DNA from: Dichetophora obliterata
Lineage: Eukaryota; Arthropoda; Insecta; Diptera; Sciomyzidae
Length of the DNA: 64,000 nt
Direction: 5' to 3'
Assembly: GCA_963920525.1 (NCBI GenBank)
Contig: OY986439.1
Coordinates: forward strand, 20,036,819 to 20,100,818
Part shown: positions 34,383-46,522 of the stretch, piece after piece
Layout: each line of letters begins with the position of its first letter
Position numbering within the stretch: the first letter of the stretch is position 1
Notes under the pieces: generated by a model
The model's input: the letters and a program-made list of their open reading frames with translations, nothing else
The model's database searches: none
What the model was told of the DNA's origin: nothing
Made by a program: the position numbers and the translations under genes

Positions 34383-36248
34383 TTCTTTTATTTGGAACAC
34401 AAAAAGTTTTACCAGCGGGAAAAAATTATTGCTTCTGCTCAGAGTTGCCAAGTTAGCAATATTATAAGCTAACATATTTTTTCTGCCTTTATCTTGAGGT
34501 TTTGGGTATATCTGTCTATGATATATTTCGGTCTTTTTTTCACAAATGGATTTTAATGACAAGTTTTTTTTTTAAATATAATAATTTTTGCAGTCTAAAA
34601 ACATAAGTAAACTACATTTACTACTGTTATTTCCATGTTATTTAAAAAATTTACAATAGTGAAAATGACAGCTTTTTAAATTGAATCCAAAATAAAAGAA
34701 AAAACCGTTTGTAAGTAATTTAACGTGTATCTATCTTAACTCAAAATATTAGCAAGTATAAGTATGGTGTTTTTCAATTAGATATTAAATATTTGATATA
34801 AAAAATCAATTTCGCTTTATTTTTAATAATAGTTGACACAGAAAAAACGCGTTCGCTAGTATTAGACGTTGGGCAAATAGTTAACAGAGCATTAAGGAGA
34901 CACTCAAGCTTTTTTGTTCTTTTCTGAAAGCGATCTAAATAGTAAATGTAAATCTTCTACGAGTCAATCTACACGCTGGTCACCGAATTGACAACCCTAA
35001 TCTTCTAGCTTTTTCTAGCTTGTTTTGAAAAGTGAATATTTTTATAAAAATAATTATTTAAAGTTTTCAATGCTTGTTTTTATGTGTGTTGACGGCTTTT
35101 TTTTAAGAAACAATAGAAAAATTGTTTGTTCCGATCTGTTAAGGTTTGAATGTTAGCGCATTCTTATGAATAAAATATTTGCAAATTAAAATGTTCGTTT
35201 ACGCAAAATAAAAACCTATATGTGTATATAATAACATAGAATGAAAAGGTAAGTAAAAAGCGCAATGAACATTGTAAAAACAGAGCATGGAAAAAAAATA
35301 GAATTGCATATGCGTAATGCACCTCTTGTGATATAGTGTTTATTGAAAAGATTTAAAACATGTATTTTGCTATTGCTTTGACATACCAGAAGGCTTCTTG
35401 AAATTTAATATTTCAAAACCCCGTGTCTGTATATAAATATTACGATTCATCTGACGATGAGGGAATTTTTGCACAAATAGAGTTAAATATCCAAGAGTTG
35501 GTTGAAAGTACATTTTTTACATTATATATATAATTTTATACATATGAAAAAGTGTTGGCAACACTGATTCTGAGACACAAATTGAGAGAGAACAGCCTAC
35601 GTAAAAAATATCGTATGCCGAATGTGTTGAGTAGAGAGTATGCAAACATAATTATAATGTAGTGTATGCCATGCTGTCGAACGATACAGAATAATAACAT
35701 TTATGTTCGTCTCCACTGACATATACGCAACCGAACGGAAATTCATGCCATGCGAGGCACATTAAAATATCGTTCGGTTTATTTTCGTTCCCTGTCTCCA
35801 ACATCAAATTTTGAGAATGCATTAAGAATGAATTCCTCAATACGATAATGTTTTCAAAGTGCCAAAAAAATAGTGGTGTTGACCTTGAAAAATGAGAAGG
35901 AAATTTTTAGTGGTCAAAAACTTTACAATTTTTCTCGAAAGTGTTCGTAAAAAAGGAGACCACAATAAAGAGCAATTCAAGATCTTTAAAATATGTCCTT
36001 GATTTTTTTCTTGTAGGACTAACGGCTTAGAAGATATAGTTGTTTGAGTACATGTCCAAATGACAATTTTTGTTTTTCTTTTTAATTTTTCTCTGTGTAT
36101 AGTTGCAAAAAAAAAATAAAAAATTATAAAAAAGTATGCAAATATTTTTTGTTTTTAAAGTTCTATCAACGTGCAAAATTTAAAAAAAAATCGAAATCGT
36201 CAAAATTACTTTTTGGGCAAAAGCGTCCGATTTGACATGGAATGACCG

Positions 36249-36500
36249 ATATGCATAAATCTTGAAAAGATCTTGAAATTTAAAATAAGTTGTTATTTCG
36301 AATTAAGTGTAAAATTTCGTGGAAAAAGTGTCGAATTTCAAAAACAACAATGTCAAATTTTAGCATTAGTATAAATTTTTTGGGTTGGGTCCTTTTCGCA
36401 GAATTTCAAATTCTTGAAAACAATATCTTGAAAAAAAAATCTTATAACGAAAATCTTAAAAAACCTATGCATAGAATGGATTCTTTAATCCGAGCACGCG
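36249..36500. mobile_element. FB-3 right part joined to inverted FB-2-type end (FB-4)
   Basis: 36249-36381 continues FB-3 (ATGCATAAATCTTGAAAAGA and on). At 36382, GGGTTGGGTCCTTTTCGCAG starts the reverse complement of the FB-2 right end, continuing to CATAGAATGGATTCTTTAAT and a TAATCCGAGCACGCG block. It stops at about 36500 next to the retroelement remnant, so this end is truncated. Confidence 0.7.
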
Positions 36501-36524
36501 AATTACTGTGTGATTACTGTAGGA

Positions 36525-37870
36525 CTACTGTGTGAAAGTCATTCTCGAATAAGGGAGTGGCAATAGTGTAGTCGATGTTGCTAGGAACTGCTCCTGCAAA
36601 ATCGATAAAAGAGGAGTGACGTATACGAGTGTTAGCCCACTGCGAGGTTGCTCTAAGGCAAATTTCTGTTTTCTGTGGCATCCTTTTTTTCCAATAATAT
36701 CTAAGGATATTAAGTGAAGAACTGCATTTGGCGCCTCAGATGAAGTGAACCTTAGCACTCCGCTGATACATATGGCCGCAGTTATTTATATTTTCCCTAC
36801 CAATTTACAATTAGACTGTGTTTTTAGTGCTGTCCACCACACACACAGACTCCATACAGCAAGATTGGCCTCACTATAGCTATACAAATTTAACGTATTC
36901 GGGGTAAGTCCCCATGTTCTACATATTGCTTTATTACAGGCATATAAAGCACAACATTAGCTTTCCTAGTTTGCTCCAAAATGTTAGGTTTGTAGATTAA
37001 ATTTATATCCAAAACTTAGCCTCTTCCACGAAGTATAGCTGAGTTCCATCAAGACGTGGAGGAGTTATCGTAAAAAGACTCAGTTGTTTTGTAGGGATTT
37101 ACCCCCCCGCCCACAGCATTTGGCCCAAATATTGAGATCGGAGAGCGCTGACCCAAGCAGCTCCGAGAGAGTTAGGAAAATTTCCTTGTGCAGCAATAGC
37201 TACTTCATCCGCATAGGCAATCACCTTGCAGGCCACCTTTTCTGTTTTCCTCTGTGGTTCATTGACTACCAAGTTCCATAATAAACTTGATAGAACACCC
37301 CCCTGAGGGGTGCCTCACAAATCTTCTGCCTTTTGAGTCACCTAGAAATGCACGCTAAAAAATTCATGCTAAAAAAAGCTACCATTGTGTATTCCACTGG
37401 GGAGTGCAGGGCCGTTTCTACACACCTACTCTACCTGTAAGCATGTGAAGCCGAAAGCAAATTTGAATCGATGTTACAACTTATATGAGCGTCAATCTTT
37501 GGAGTTTTTTCAGGACTAATCGTCTGATTTCTTCAAGTAGCTTGTACAGCTAGAATTAAAAGCGAGGATCTGACGGAGTCTTGATGCTTCGGAAGATTAC
37601 TCTATATTGCCGCAGAAAAGCCTCAGAATTGCGCTGAGTCTTTCGAAGTGCTTAATTAAAAAATTTTTAACTGGATTTATGCTCATCCCAGCATTGAGTT
37701 CTGCACGATTTTTTAACTTTATTTAAAAGCTTTCTACACTGCGACCTTAAAGTACTAATTTCCCTTCACCACCAAGAAAGTTTTGGTTTTCCTCTTGGGA
37801 TTTTAAAGCCTCATTTGTGGCGTCGAAGGGGGAACAACTGTGAGAGGGGGTATCGATGCTTCCACTACCT
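36525..37870 (-). pseudogene. Decayed R1/LOA/I-group non-LTR retrotransposon (RT domain remnant)
   Basis: Read on the minus strand in several frames. From about 37790 it has a WW..GKLVLKVAVRKLLNKVKK-like linker typical of sequence before the RT. RT motif B is GTPQGGVLSSLLWN (37299-37313 start). In the same frame follows motif C as YADE (37204-37215), where the family has YADD, so a catalytic Asp is changed. Then come RLDGTQLYF...EEAKF (KYLG region) and KAICRTWGLTP plus LAVWSLCVWWTAL. An open frame at 36525-36758 matches the GALRSTPTAALEVLL-type region before RNase H (LRFTSSEAPNAVLHL). Stops and frameshifts are many, and RNase H and the endonuclease are absent. Clear as a retroelement; clade uncertain. 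Confidence 0.8.
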
Positions 37871-39604
37871 CCCTAAATTTATACCAATTTGTTTTTTTCA
37901 GATTCCTAAATACAGTTTGGCTGTTGACTTTTTGGCGTTACTTTATTTATTGTGAACTAAAATCCAAATTTTGGAAACCATTTCCTTTTTAAATATCATG
38001 GGTAGTATTAAATAGTTGTAAAGTTTTGGGTGTTTTCTTTGTTTTTCTATGGCGTTTTCGTTTCTCGAAAAAATGTTGCTTTTTTCTGACATCTTTGAAA
38101 TTCTGCCTTTTTTCTACTTTTGAAGTCAACATTTTTGAGAAAAGAGCACGATTCAATTTTAGAGATCACTATGTTACTTCTCAAAAGGTCAGAATTTCTA
38201 AATAGGGCAGAAAAAATGTAGCGTTTTTTTCAGAAAAATAAGAAATTAGAATTATAAAAAAAAATAATATATTCAGTAATTAAAATATGCCATCAATAAT
38301 TTTTAATGTAAATTGATAGCAGTTTGTTCGATCTATATTTTTGAAAACTAGACATATTTTTTTTTATTTTTCAGGAACATAAAATAGTTTGCCATTGAAG
38401 TTCGATTAATTTATCCTTTTTGAGACTTTTTTAAAGAAAAAATTTAAAAAAACAAGCATTAAAAACAAATTTGGAGCAAATAACAATTTTTTTAAGCTTT
38501 AGTTTTAATTATGAAATATAGGAATTGAAAATAAAAAAACGGCCACACTGATTTAAAGATAAAAAGAAAAACGATCATTTAAAAAAAATGTTCCTCTGGC
38601 TTAAATTCTACGACCATAAATCAGTTTGGTTGAAACAGTAAGGTTTTGTCCCACTGTGTGTGTGTGTGTGTGTGTGTATGGGGGAGTGTGTATTGTGTGG
38701 ACGCTACTGTAAGTTTCACAATTCTCAAGCTGTTTTATATACTTGTCCAATGTCAAGATTCAATGCACATATTAAAAAAGTTTAGAAAGTTAAAGTTTAC
38801 GAGGACTTGCCACTTTATGGGCGCAATTTTATTGTGCAGCTAAGCAAATATTACTGTTTTCATAATTTGGTCAAATCATAGCAATTATGCTCATCATGAT
38901 TATCGTCGAAGTAAAAATTGTACGCCTAAGAAAATTCTCATTTTTAACAGTAAAACGCCCCACGGATCTGCAAGCACATGAAGGTGATGATAAACTTTTT
39001 CTGTCTTAGTAGTTTGGCAAACCTGCAGTTCTGAGCCCTCTCAGAATAAACTTCTTAAATAAAAAGAAAAATTACATGAATTACATGTTGTTGTTGCCTT
39101 CTTTAAAAACTTACTCGATCTAAAGCTCACAATTTAATTCATGTAATAATTTCATAGATCATAAAACTAATTAACTAAAAAGAAAAATAATAAATGTCGC
39201 TTTAATGAAAACAAGTATTTTTACAAGTGTTTTTGTTATTGTTGTTTTATATTACTAATTTCATATTTATAGCATATAATAATATTTAATTAAATATTTC
39301 ATTATTTATATAAATCAATTTCATCAATATTTTATATATAATTTTCACGCTGACTTCTTTTTTGTATTAAAAAAAATACCCCCAAAAAAACAACCCCCAT
39401 AATTTACTCAGCTCCACCGGTGTATCGCGCTGCTGGTGCATTTTTATAACCCCCCCAACTACTTCTTCTCCTCTTGCCTTCCTCCTTCTTTTTATACTCA
39501 TAATAACTTCAACGACTGGCCACTCTCTTATTTACTACTGCTGCACCTTTCTTCTACTGCCAGTCAATCATCCTACACATGAAAACTCATCGAACAAAAT
39601 CAAT
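37871..39604. other. AT-rich noncoding DNA, including likely bendless 3' UTR near its right end
   Basis: No second gene is seen. The part adjoining 39604 should be the bendless 3' UTR, whose end I cannot place. 39360-39560 is unusually rich in CCCCC and CTTCT runs. 39083-39150 resembles the arms of the palindrome at 61999-62608. Confidence 0.5.
38655..38677. repeat. (TG)n microsatellite
   Basis: Uninterrupted TG run of about 23 bp. Confidence 0.95.
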
Positions 39605-40060
39605 TCAGTCTTCAACAGCATATTTTTGAGTCCATTCACGTGCATTTCGAATTGCTTCCGCCTCGTTCACTTTCCATAATTCAGCAACATCATTGGCCAA
39701 TGGATCATCTGGATTTGGTGCACTTAGCAGCGCCTGAATGGAGAGCAGAATGGTACGAATTTGTAGCGCTGGACTCCATTTATCCTTAAGTACATCCAGA
39801 CAGATGCGTCCGAGACGATCAATATTCGGATGATAGATCTTGGTGATGAAACGTACTTTGGGCGCAGACATGGGATAATCTTCGGGCAGAAATAGTTCTA
39901 GCTTAAAGATGCCACCTTCGAAGGGCGAGTCGTTGGGTCCGGTGACTATGACATGAAAGTAGCGCGCATTGTTTTCGTCGGGTATGGCATTGATGCCGGG
40001 TACTGGTTCCTGCATTAGACGCTGAGTCTCTTTGATGATGCGACGTGGGAGGCTGGACAT
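39605..40060 (-). CDS. ben: bendless / Ubc13, E2 ubiquitin-conjugating enzyme (UBE2N orthologue)
   Basis: The only host gene recognised. Ubc13 pairs with a Uev partner to build Lys63-linked ubiquitin chains in immune (IMD/TRAF6-type) signalling, JNK signalling and DNA damage tolerance; in Drosophila it is bendless, needed for giant-fibre synapse formation. The protein is 151 residues, the usual length, as one UBC fold: N-terminal helix [14 protein letters not shown] motif at residues 77-79, catalytic Cys87 in [11 protein letters not shown], and the C-terminal helix ending YAVED. It looks nearly identical to fly bendless, with no lesion. The ATG (40060) has a good fly context (CTAAAATG). A polypyrimidine tract and CAG upstream argue for a spliced gene rather than a retrocopy. 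Confidence 0.98.
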   Translation of the reverse strand: MSSLPRRIIKETQRLMQEPVPGINAIPDENNARYFHVIVTGPNDSPFEGGIFKLELFLPEDYPMSAPKVRFITKIYHPNIDRLGRICLDVLKDKWSPALQIRTILLSIQALLSAPNPDDPLANDVAELWKVNEAEAIRNAREWTQKYAVED

Positions 40061-40155
40061 TTTAGTGGTTTTGTTTTGGTACTGTTGTTAGACGTTGTTT
40101 GTCTTTTTTTTTTTTCTTTTTGTTGCAGCGCTTAATTATATGATGAGGTAAAACG
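40061..40155 (-). other. Predicted bendless 5' UTR segment (second exon leader)
   Basis: Between the ATG and the predicted acceptor. It is A-rich on the minus strand, with CAACAA runs. No upstream ATG-initiated frame of note. Boundary depends on the acceptor call. Confidence 0.55.
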
Positions 40156-40178
40156 CTGAAAGCAGAGAGAAAAAAATT
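40156..40178 (-). other. Predicted 3' splice site of a bendless leader intron
   Basis: On the minus strand TTTTTTTCTCTCTGCTTTCAG precedes CGTTTTACC: a long polypyrimidine tract plus CAG at 40158-40156. This places a 5' UTR intron to the right, whose donor I could not identify. If correct, the intron includes the (TACTA)n array and perhaps many of the elements beyond. Confidence 0.6.
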
Positions 40179-40488
40179 ATCGTTTTAAAGAATGCAGAGC
40201 GAAGAAAATTAAAGCCAAGATTGAAAATCTATAAAAAATAATAAACATAACAAAATACATAATAAAATAAAAAATAAATATAATAACACAAATAAAAAAC
40301 ATAAATATAGAGAATATAAATATAAAAGAGAATATAAAATATAAAATATAAGAGAACTAGTAGGACGCTGTTGTCCGCTGCCTCGCCACGGACGTTTTTT
40401 TATCAAACTCCTTGAGACAATACATGCCAAACGAATTAAAAATATCTACTTTTGTTTTCAGCAGATGGTATAGTATAGTAAAATATAG

Positions 40489-41232
40489 TATACTATACTA
40501 TACTATACTATACTATACTATACTATACTATACTATAATATACTATACTATACTATACTATACTATACTATACTATACTATACTATACTATACTATACTA
40601 TACTATACTATACTATACTATACTATACTATACTATACTATACTATACTATACTATACTATACTATACTATACTATACTATACTATACTATACTATACTA
40701 TACTATACTATACTATACTATACTATACTATACTATACTATACTATACTATACTATACTATACTATACTATACTATACTATACTATACTATACTATACTA
40801 TACTATACTATACTATACTATACTATACTATACTATACTATACTATACTATACTATACTATACTATACTATACTATACTATACTATACTATACTATACTA
40901 TACTATACTATACTATACTATACTATACTATACTATACTATACTATACTATACTATACTATACTATACTATACTATACTATACTATACTATACTATACTA
41001 TACTATACTATACTATACTATACTATACTATACTATACTATACTATACTATACTATACTATACTATACTATACTATACTATACTATACTATACTATACTA
41101 TACTATACTATACTATACTATACTATACTATACTATACTATACTATACTATACTATACTATACTATACTATACTATACTATACTATACTATACTATACTA
41201 TACTATACTATACTATACTATACTATACTATA
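40489..41232. repeat. (TACTA)n pentanucleotide satellite, about 149 units
   Basis: An almost pure 5-bp repeat of about 744 bp, with one visible variant (TATAA at about 40536). Just left of it lies TATAGTATAGT, the inverted unit, so the edge can fold back. To the right, 41233-41520 is a degenerate run of related AGAAT/AATAG pentamers, suggesting decayed older array. Confidence 0.97.
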
Positions 41233-42460
41233 TCTATAATATACTATATCTATAGTAAAAATAGAATATAACAGAGAAGAATAAAATGGAATAGTATAAA
41301 ATTTAATAGAAAAGAACAAAAAAGAGGAATAGAATTGAAAAATAGAATATCATATATTAAAGAAGAATATAAAAGCAAAAGAAAAGATTAGAATATAATA
41401 GAATAGAATAAAATACATTATAAATAATAGAATAGAATAGAATAGATTAGAAATACTAAAACATAGTAGAATAAAAGAGTAGAATAACAAAGAAAGAAAT
41501 AAATTTAAACATATATATATTAAAGACAAATAAATGCAATTAGAAAATAATCATAAGAGTATCCTTAAAATAATATCTTAGTAGAATGCTTGAGTTTGAA
41601 AATTTTTACGTTTTTTATAAAATTGTTTTTAATTTTTGTTTTTAAATTGCCCAAAAAATGTCACATTAATTTTATATATTTTTGTAAATCCGCTTTTAGG
41701 ACAAAATGAACACTCGAAACTAGCAAATATAAATAGTCTATTGCAGAGAAAAAAGTTAGATAAAATTCCAACTGTTTCGCAGCATATTGATAAAAAAGTT
41801 TTTCAAGGACAACTTGAATGTGTCTGGGAGACAACTTGGAAGAAAGGAAGCGCCGCAGCAGATGGAAAGCAGCAGCATAGAAAAGTGTGGCAAACTAAGA
41901 AGTAAAGAAAAAGAATTTCACTTTCATTTGTTCGCTGTTGCTGCTTCTGTTGTTGTTGTTGCTGTTGGTTAACCAGCCATGTGGAAGTTGCCACCAACGT
42001 ATTGTCGTCATTGACGTCGTTCTTAGAGTTCCTGCTGTTAAAAAAAAACAACTAGAAAACACACGCTTCTTTCTTAAACTTGGAGAGCGAAAAGTTTGCA
42101 GCTCACTTTCGTTGCTTGGGTTTTATTTTATTGCAAGCAAATAAATTTCCATCTTGAATCCGCAGTGTGTGTATGTGTGTGTGTCGGTGTATGTGTGTGG
42201 AATAGTAGAGCATATATAAAAAGCGAATAATACAGATGGACGGACAGACATTCATCTAGCTAGACGACAACAAACAGCAGCTAAAATTCAAGCTGGAAAC
42301 GAAGAAATTCTGTTTACTTTCTTCTCCGGTTTCTAGGTTGTGCATTTTGCCTTAAGAATCACAATGAAAAAAAAAATAAAAACAGTAAAGAAAAAGTCAT
42401 AAGGAATTCGAGTGCCATGTCGACGCCTCACTGAGCTAGTTTCCGGAAGTGGCTTACTTA
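41233..42460. other. Noncoding DNA: degenerate AATAG pentamers, then host-like leader-type sequence
   Basis: 41240-41480 is AATAGAATAG-type degenerate repeat. 41800-42330 is less AT-rich. On the minus strand it has a CAGCAACAACAACAACAG run (about 41940-41960) and a TTTTTATATATGCTC TATA-like stretch near 42215, features seen in fly promoters and leaders. It could be a first exon of bendless, but no splice donor was found. No coding domain. Confidence 0.4.
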
Positions 42461-42462
42461 TT

Positions 42463-42491
42463 TCCTTTTCTTTTCTTTTCTTTTCTTTTCT
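42463..42491. repeat. (CTTTT)n microsatellite
   Basis: About six pentamer units. Confidence 0.95.
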
Positions 42492-42681
42492 GATTGGCGC
42501 TTGTGCCGAGATAATTTTAAAGATTTATGGAAACATTTAATAATAACGTTGTTTATTCATTGTTGAAGTAGAGTTGAAAAACTGGATTATATTTTAGATT
42601 GCAATTTTTTTTATATCCATAGGCTTATATCCATAGGTATAGGTTTGAAATTTATTTTAGTTTTATTATATGTATAAATTA

Positions 42682-42985
42682 GGGCGGGTCAAATTCTGGC
42701 TCAGCGAAATTCGTAAAATACATGTAATTTCAAGACTTTTTCTCCACTACAGCATATACAAATTCTGAAAAAAAGCTGTGCGGACTTTCGTAAATAGATT
42801 CATACACATACATTCATACATTCATATTTTATAATTGAGAACAAAATCTATTTACGAAAGTCCGCACAGCTTTTTTTCAGAATTTGTATATGCTGTAGTG
42901 GAGAAAAAGTCTTGAAATTACATGTATTTTACGAATTTCGCTGAGCCAGACCTCCAAAAAATTCGTCCATACAAATTGACCCGGC
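42682..42985. mobile_element. 304-bp foldback MITE, GGGCGGGTCAA...TTGACCCGGCC, TA borders
   Basis: Terminal GGGCGGGTCAA and TTGACCCGGCC are inverted. Inside them lies a near-perfect hairpin from CTGGCTCAGCGAAATTCGTA (42697) to its complement (ending about 42947), with arms of about 115 bp. TA sits on both sides (42680-42681, 42986-42987), compatible with a Tc1/mariner-type miniature element. Confidence 0.85.
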
Positions 42986-43399
42986 CTAGTATACATATTG
43001 TTACATATTAAATGCATTTGTATCCTATTTGATTTCTGTTTAACCCTCCATTACTAAAGTGGGTTGATAAGACCCAGTAGAACTAAATTCAAAATAACTC
43101 TGAGCATAGAATTAGATTTATGCACTTCTTTATGCAATCCTTATAATTGTCAGTTGCATTTACAGCTGTTTTTAAACGTTGGTAGTCCAGGATTAAGGTA
43201 CAAATAAAAGCTTTCGTTAATAATCTTCATATTTAACTAAAACTGTTGCATCACATTGGATTTTTTTTTTAAGATGCTTACAAGCGCTGCACTCGTGCCT
43301 TAAAAAGTTAAGCCTTCACTACAACACCTCCGAAAAAGCGCACAACCAATTGATCTCTTTGGATCAACGGAAGGCACTCTTCCAGTGCAGAAAATGAAC

Positions 43400-43560
43400 T
43401 CACGATCCGTGGTGCAAACATACTCAGATAACTATCTTGTCGCTGCCAAGATCCGTGCGCGTCTGTGCGCAGCTAAGAATGCACGCAACCCTATACAGAG
43501 AAAACTCTGTGGATATCGACAAGCTGCAATCAAAACGGACAAGCAAAGCTTTCGTCACTA
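43400..43560 (+). pseudogene. Non-LTR retrotransposon endonuclease C-terminal scrap
   Basis: A plus-strand frame reads TYSDNYLVAAKIRARLCAAK and then QRKLCGYRQAAIKTD up to a stop (TAG) near 43560. SD(H/N)YLV.AK(I/V)R matches the conserved end of apurinic-type endonucleases in RTE/I-like retrotransposons, here with the catalytic His as Asn. The upstream domain is scrambled and no RT follows. Short, so the assignment is tentative. Confidence 0.5.
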
Positions 43561-46514
43561 GACTCTTACTCTTGCTTCAAAGCCGTCCTCCTCCTCCACT
43601 TCCCACTCCATACATGTGACTGCTGAAGATGTGATTGGCTACCACCGCCCTCGTCGAAACTAGCGATACGATCAGGAGTGTCGCGACGCCACACAGGGGG
43701 ATGAGAGACCCAAAAATGAAGATAATTTCACAGAAGCTACGTATCGAGACAAAAATATTACCATGGGAGGCGATTTAAAGGTCGCTGACCACGAATCTGA
43801 ATTCATCAAAAATTTCAATAGCAGCTTCAATACGTTAGCCAAGAGCAATCTAACTTTTATAGTAAAGGCTAAATGGAGACAAAATTTTGTAACCAGCGCT
43901 TTTAGGGTCTCTGATCACCAATCTAGGCAGAGCATTGAGTATCATCAGAAGGCAATCCAAACGAAACATAGTATTAGGTAGGCCATTCGTTTTTTTTAGT
44001 ATTTATGTAAGACCAAAAATATTTACTGTAATTTTTAATTTTAGATTCAGTATATATTTATATAATCCTAATATTAAGATTTTACATTAAAGCTGCGATT
44101 TTTAGAGACCAAAAAAACACTAAAAAATCAATTACTCAGAATTTCATAAATGTTACCTAATGAAATTTACTTGTAAACCGACGATTTGTTTTTATTAGGT
44201 ATAAGATTAGTAAAAAATTGTTTTTTTTTAATTTATTGCAGTATCTGCAACCAATGTTGCAGTTCTGCAACAACAACTGTAAACTATGCAAGCATTGAAT
44301 CGGGCATAAGTACTGTAAGAAAGTAAACTTTGTCCAAAGTGGATAAAAATCAACTTGAGCTAAGCCAAATTCAACTTTTCATTTATATTTTAATTTTTAC
44401 CGAATAATCACATTTTTCAAATCTTCGTCAATAAAGCGTGAAATAAATAAATTACATTGAAAAAAGTAATGCAAAGTTAGAAAAATTAAGCATGGCAGCA
44501 TTTGTGCGCAAATGGGAAATTTTTGAAGTTAGCACCGTTGTGATTTAAAAATCGATGAAACGAAAACGACATGTATTTCAGTACAAAAATTACAAACAAA
44601 CCACAGTACAAGGCAAACTATAGCGGTGTACTGTACTGTGTGCTGTACTGTACTAATAAGCGTAGTTTATTTTTTTATTTGGTTTCATCAATCAGAGACA
44701 ATTATTCTTTTTTATAATAACATATAGATAAATAGTGTTTAGGTAATAGGACTTAATAAAAATTTGTTTTAAGAACTCCAATATAATACATAATATAACA
44801 TTATATTTTTGGTCAAAAAGGCTTTTTATATTAAAAAAATAAATTAAATAAAATTAAATGAAAATATATACATCGACCTAACGGTACAGTTCAAACTATT
44901 TTTGTTAAGTCCTTTTATTGAACTTTTGAACAAAAAAAAAATTAAGTTAAATACATTTAAAAACTGCAGACATATTTGCATCGAAAGGCCAAAATATTGA
45001 TTTTCAAGTTGATTTTTTCTTATTTTTAGGAAACGATGTTTTATGAAAAAGTCTTCGTACAAAAAATTTCTACAGTTTTCAGAATTCTCACTTCTACAGT
45101 GCGTGTCGGCCACACACATACTTTTTTATTTTATTTTTTATTACGATTTCATTAAAAATTTAGAATCCACCAACAAAAATTTGTACGGATTACATATGAC
45201 TTGAATTCCAATGAATCGGATGTCAGAACACCTACAAACCGCCGAAAATATTAATATCGGATTCGAAGATCGGTTTCGGATTGTAGAACATCTTTCAATG
45301 AAAACTTATCTGACAGTAATCCGATTTCGAAGTAAATCGGCTTATAGAACATACCTGAAATTAATGGTCTATTTTCTAGTTAAAAAATCGCCACCTCATA
45401 AAAATAATGTCCTAACTGTTATTTGGCTTTACTAAAATAACTAACAATATTCTTGATTTGACTGGATAATCAATTCTCCGCGTATTTTCGCTTCTTGTTC
45501 CTTAGCAAACAGTACAGTTTCAGAATTTCTTATATACTTCAACATAGCCCCTCACAACAATTCAACTTATAAAGGAACATCTTGTAATATTTTCTTAAAA
45601 ATAGATATCGTAGATACATCAATGTTAATGTTGAGATATTTGTCAATAAAAAAGTATAAGTTTAGTGTAAGTTTAGTATAAGTTAATTCAGTTTTTAAGT
45701 CATCATATTTATAACAAAACGTCATAAGATACTATGTTGACATGTCGCGAGCAAGCATGAATTATTCACCAATATCTATAGCGAAAGCAGTAATCATTTA
45801 AATTTAAATAGAATAATGTTTTTCAGTTCTATGTTTTGCATACTTTAATTTTATAGAATTCATTGTTAAATATTTAGAGACTCAATAAATTTACTTACTT
45901 ACTTGTCAATAAAAATTAAGTCTAGTATTCCACCGAAATCAATAGAAATATTAATTATCTATATCAAATTGTATTGACAGAAATCGGCAGAAGTCTACGA
46001 AGGAAGATTCGATATGATTGCTTATATTTGTAGGCGCAAGATTCATTTCATCATAATCAAATTTCCATATAATATTGCCTAGATTAAAATTTCTAGTAAA
46101 TGCTATATGCGATATGTAGTAATGAGTAATGAGAACTTATTTAAAGTATTTTCATTAATTTTTTATTGGCTACGTTTTAACATAAAAATGTTCCAAAAAT
46201 GTTTTAAAATCTTTGTTTCGATTTGCTTCCTCTGACAGTTGATCAATCGGTAACAAAACGTGCGCTATAATTTCTGGTCCATGAAGCAAAAATTTATGCA
46301 AAGTTGGAAACATATTGTACCAATGATAACATTAACAATGATAATAAAGATTAAAATGAATGTTTAACGAAAATGAAGAGCAGAAGAACTACTACCGTTG
46401 TTTTTGTACGAAGCAAGTCACTGGCAACCTGAATTTTTTTACTAAAACCAAAGCTCAGTTCAAGTTGTACAAAAATTTGCATAACTCAGTGCTTCCTAAT
46501 GTAGAAATTGTAAA
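43561..46514. other. AT-rich noncoding DNA, no gene recognised
   Basis: 43763-43981 (open, 72 codons) contains GGTCGCTGACCACGAATCTG and GGTCTCTGATCACCAATCTA, resembling the GGTCGCTGATTTCGAATCTA unit of the hAT foldback at 22327-24313. 44600-44660 has a CTGTACTGT run. 45190-45370 repeats ATCGGATT / AATCGGATG-like words with AGAACA(T/C). Nothing else is seen. Confidence 0.4.
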
Positions 46515-46522
46515 TTGTATAT

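Larger units (their letters stand above)
30043..36248. mobile_element. 6.2-kb long-inverted-repeat element inserted in FB-3
   Basis: The left end CGGTCATTCCATGTCAAATC and right end GATTTGACATGGAATGACCG are perfect over the first 28 bases. Similarity continues, with gaps, for roughly 250-300 bp (for example ATATCTTCTAAGCCGTTAGT at 30201 and its complement near 36010, and CAATAAAGAGCAATTCAAGA at 35963). ATAT lies on both sides and occurs once in the empty site of FB-1. The duplication is therefore ATAT, or TA if the terminal T/A belong to the element. No transposase: the longest frame, 30349-30720 (minus, 123 codons), has no recognisable domain. The interior holds at least three older repeats. 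Confidence 0.85.

Noticed and set aside
39605..40060. bendless as a processed retrocopy
   Set aside because: The frame is intact and the leader carries a strong splice acceptor with no visible poly(A) tail or flanking duplication at its 3' side.
40412..41239. 275-codon TILYY-repeat ORF
   Set aside because: It is a frame of the (TACTA)n satellite; the period keeps one frame open by chance.
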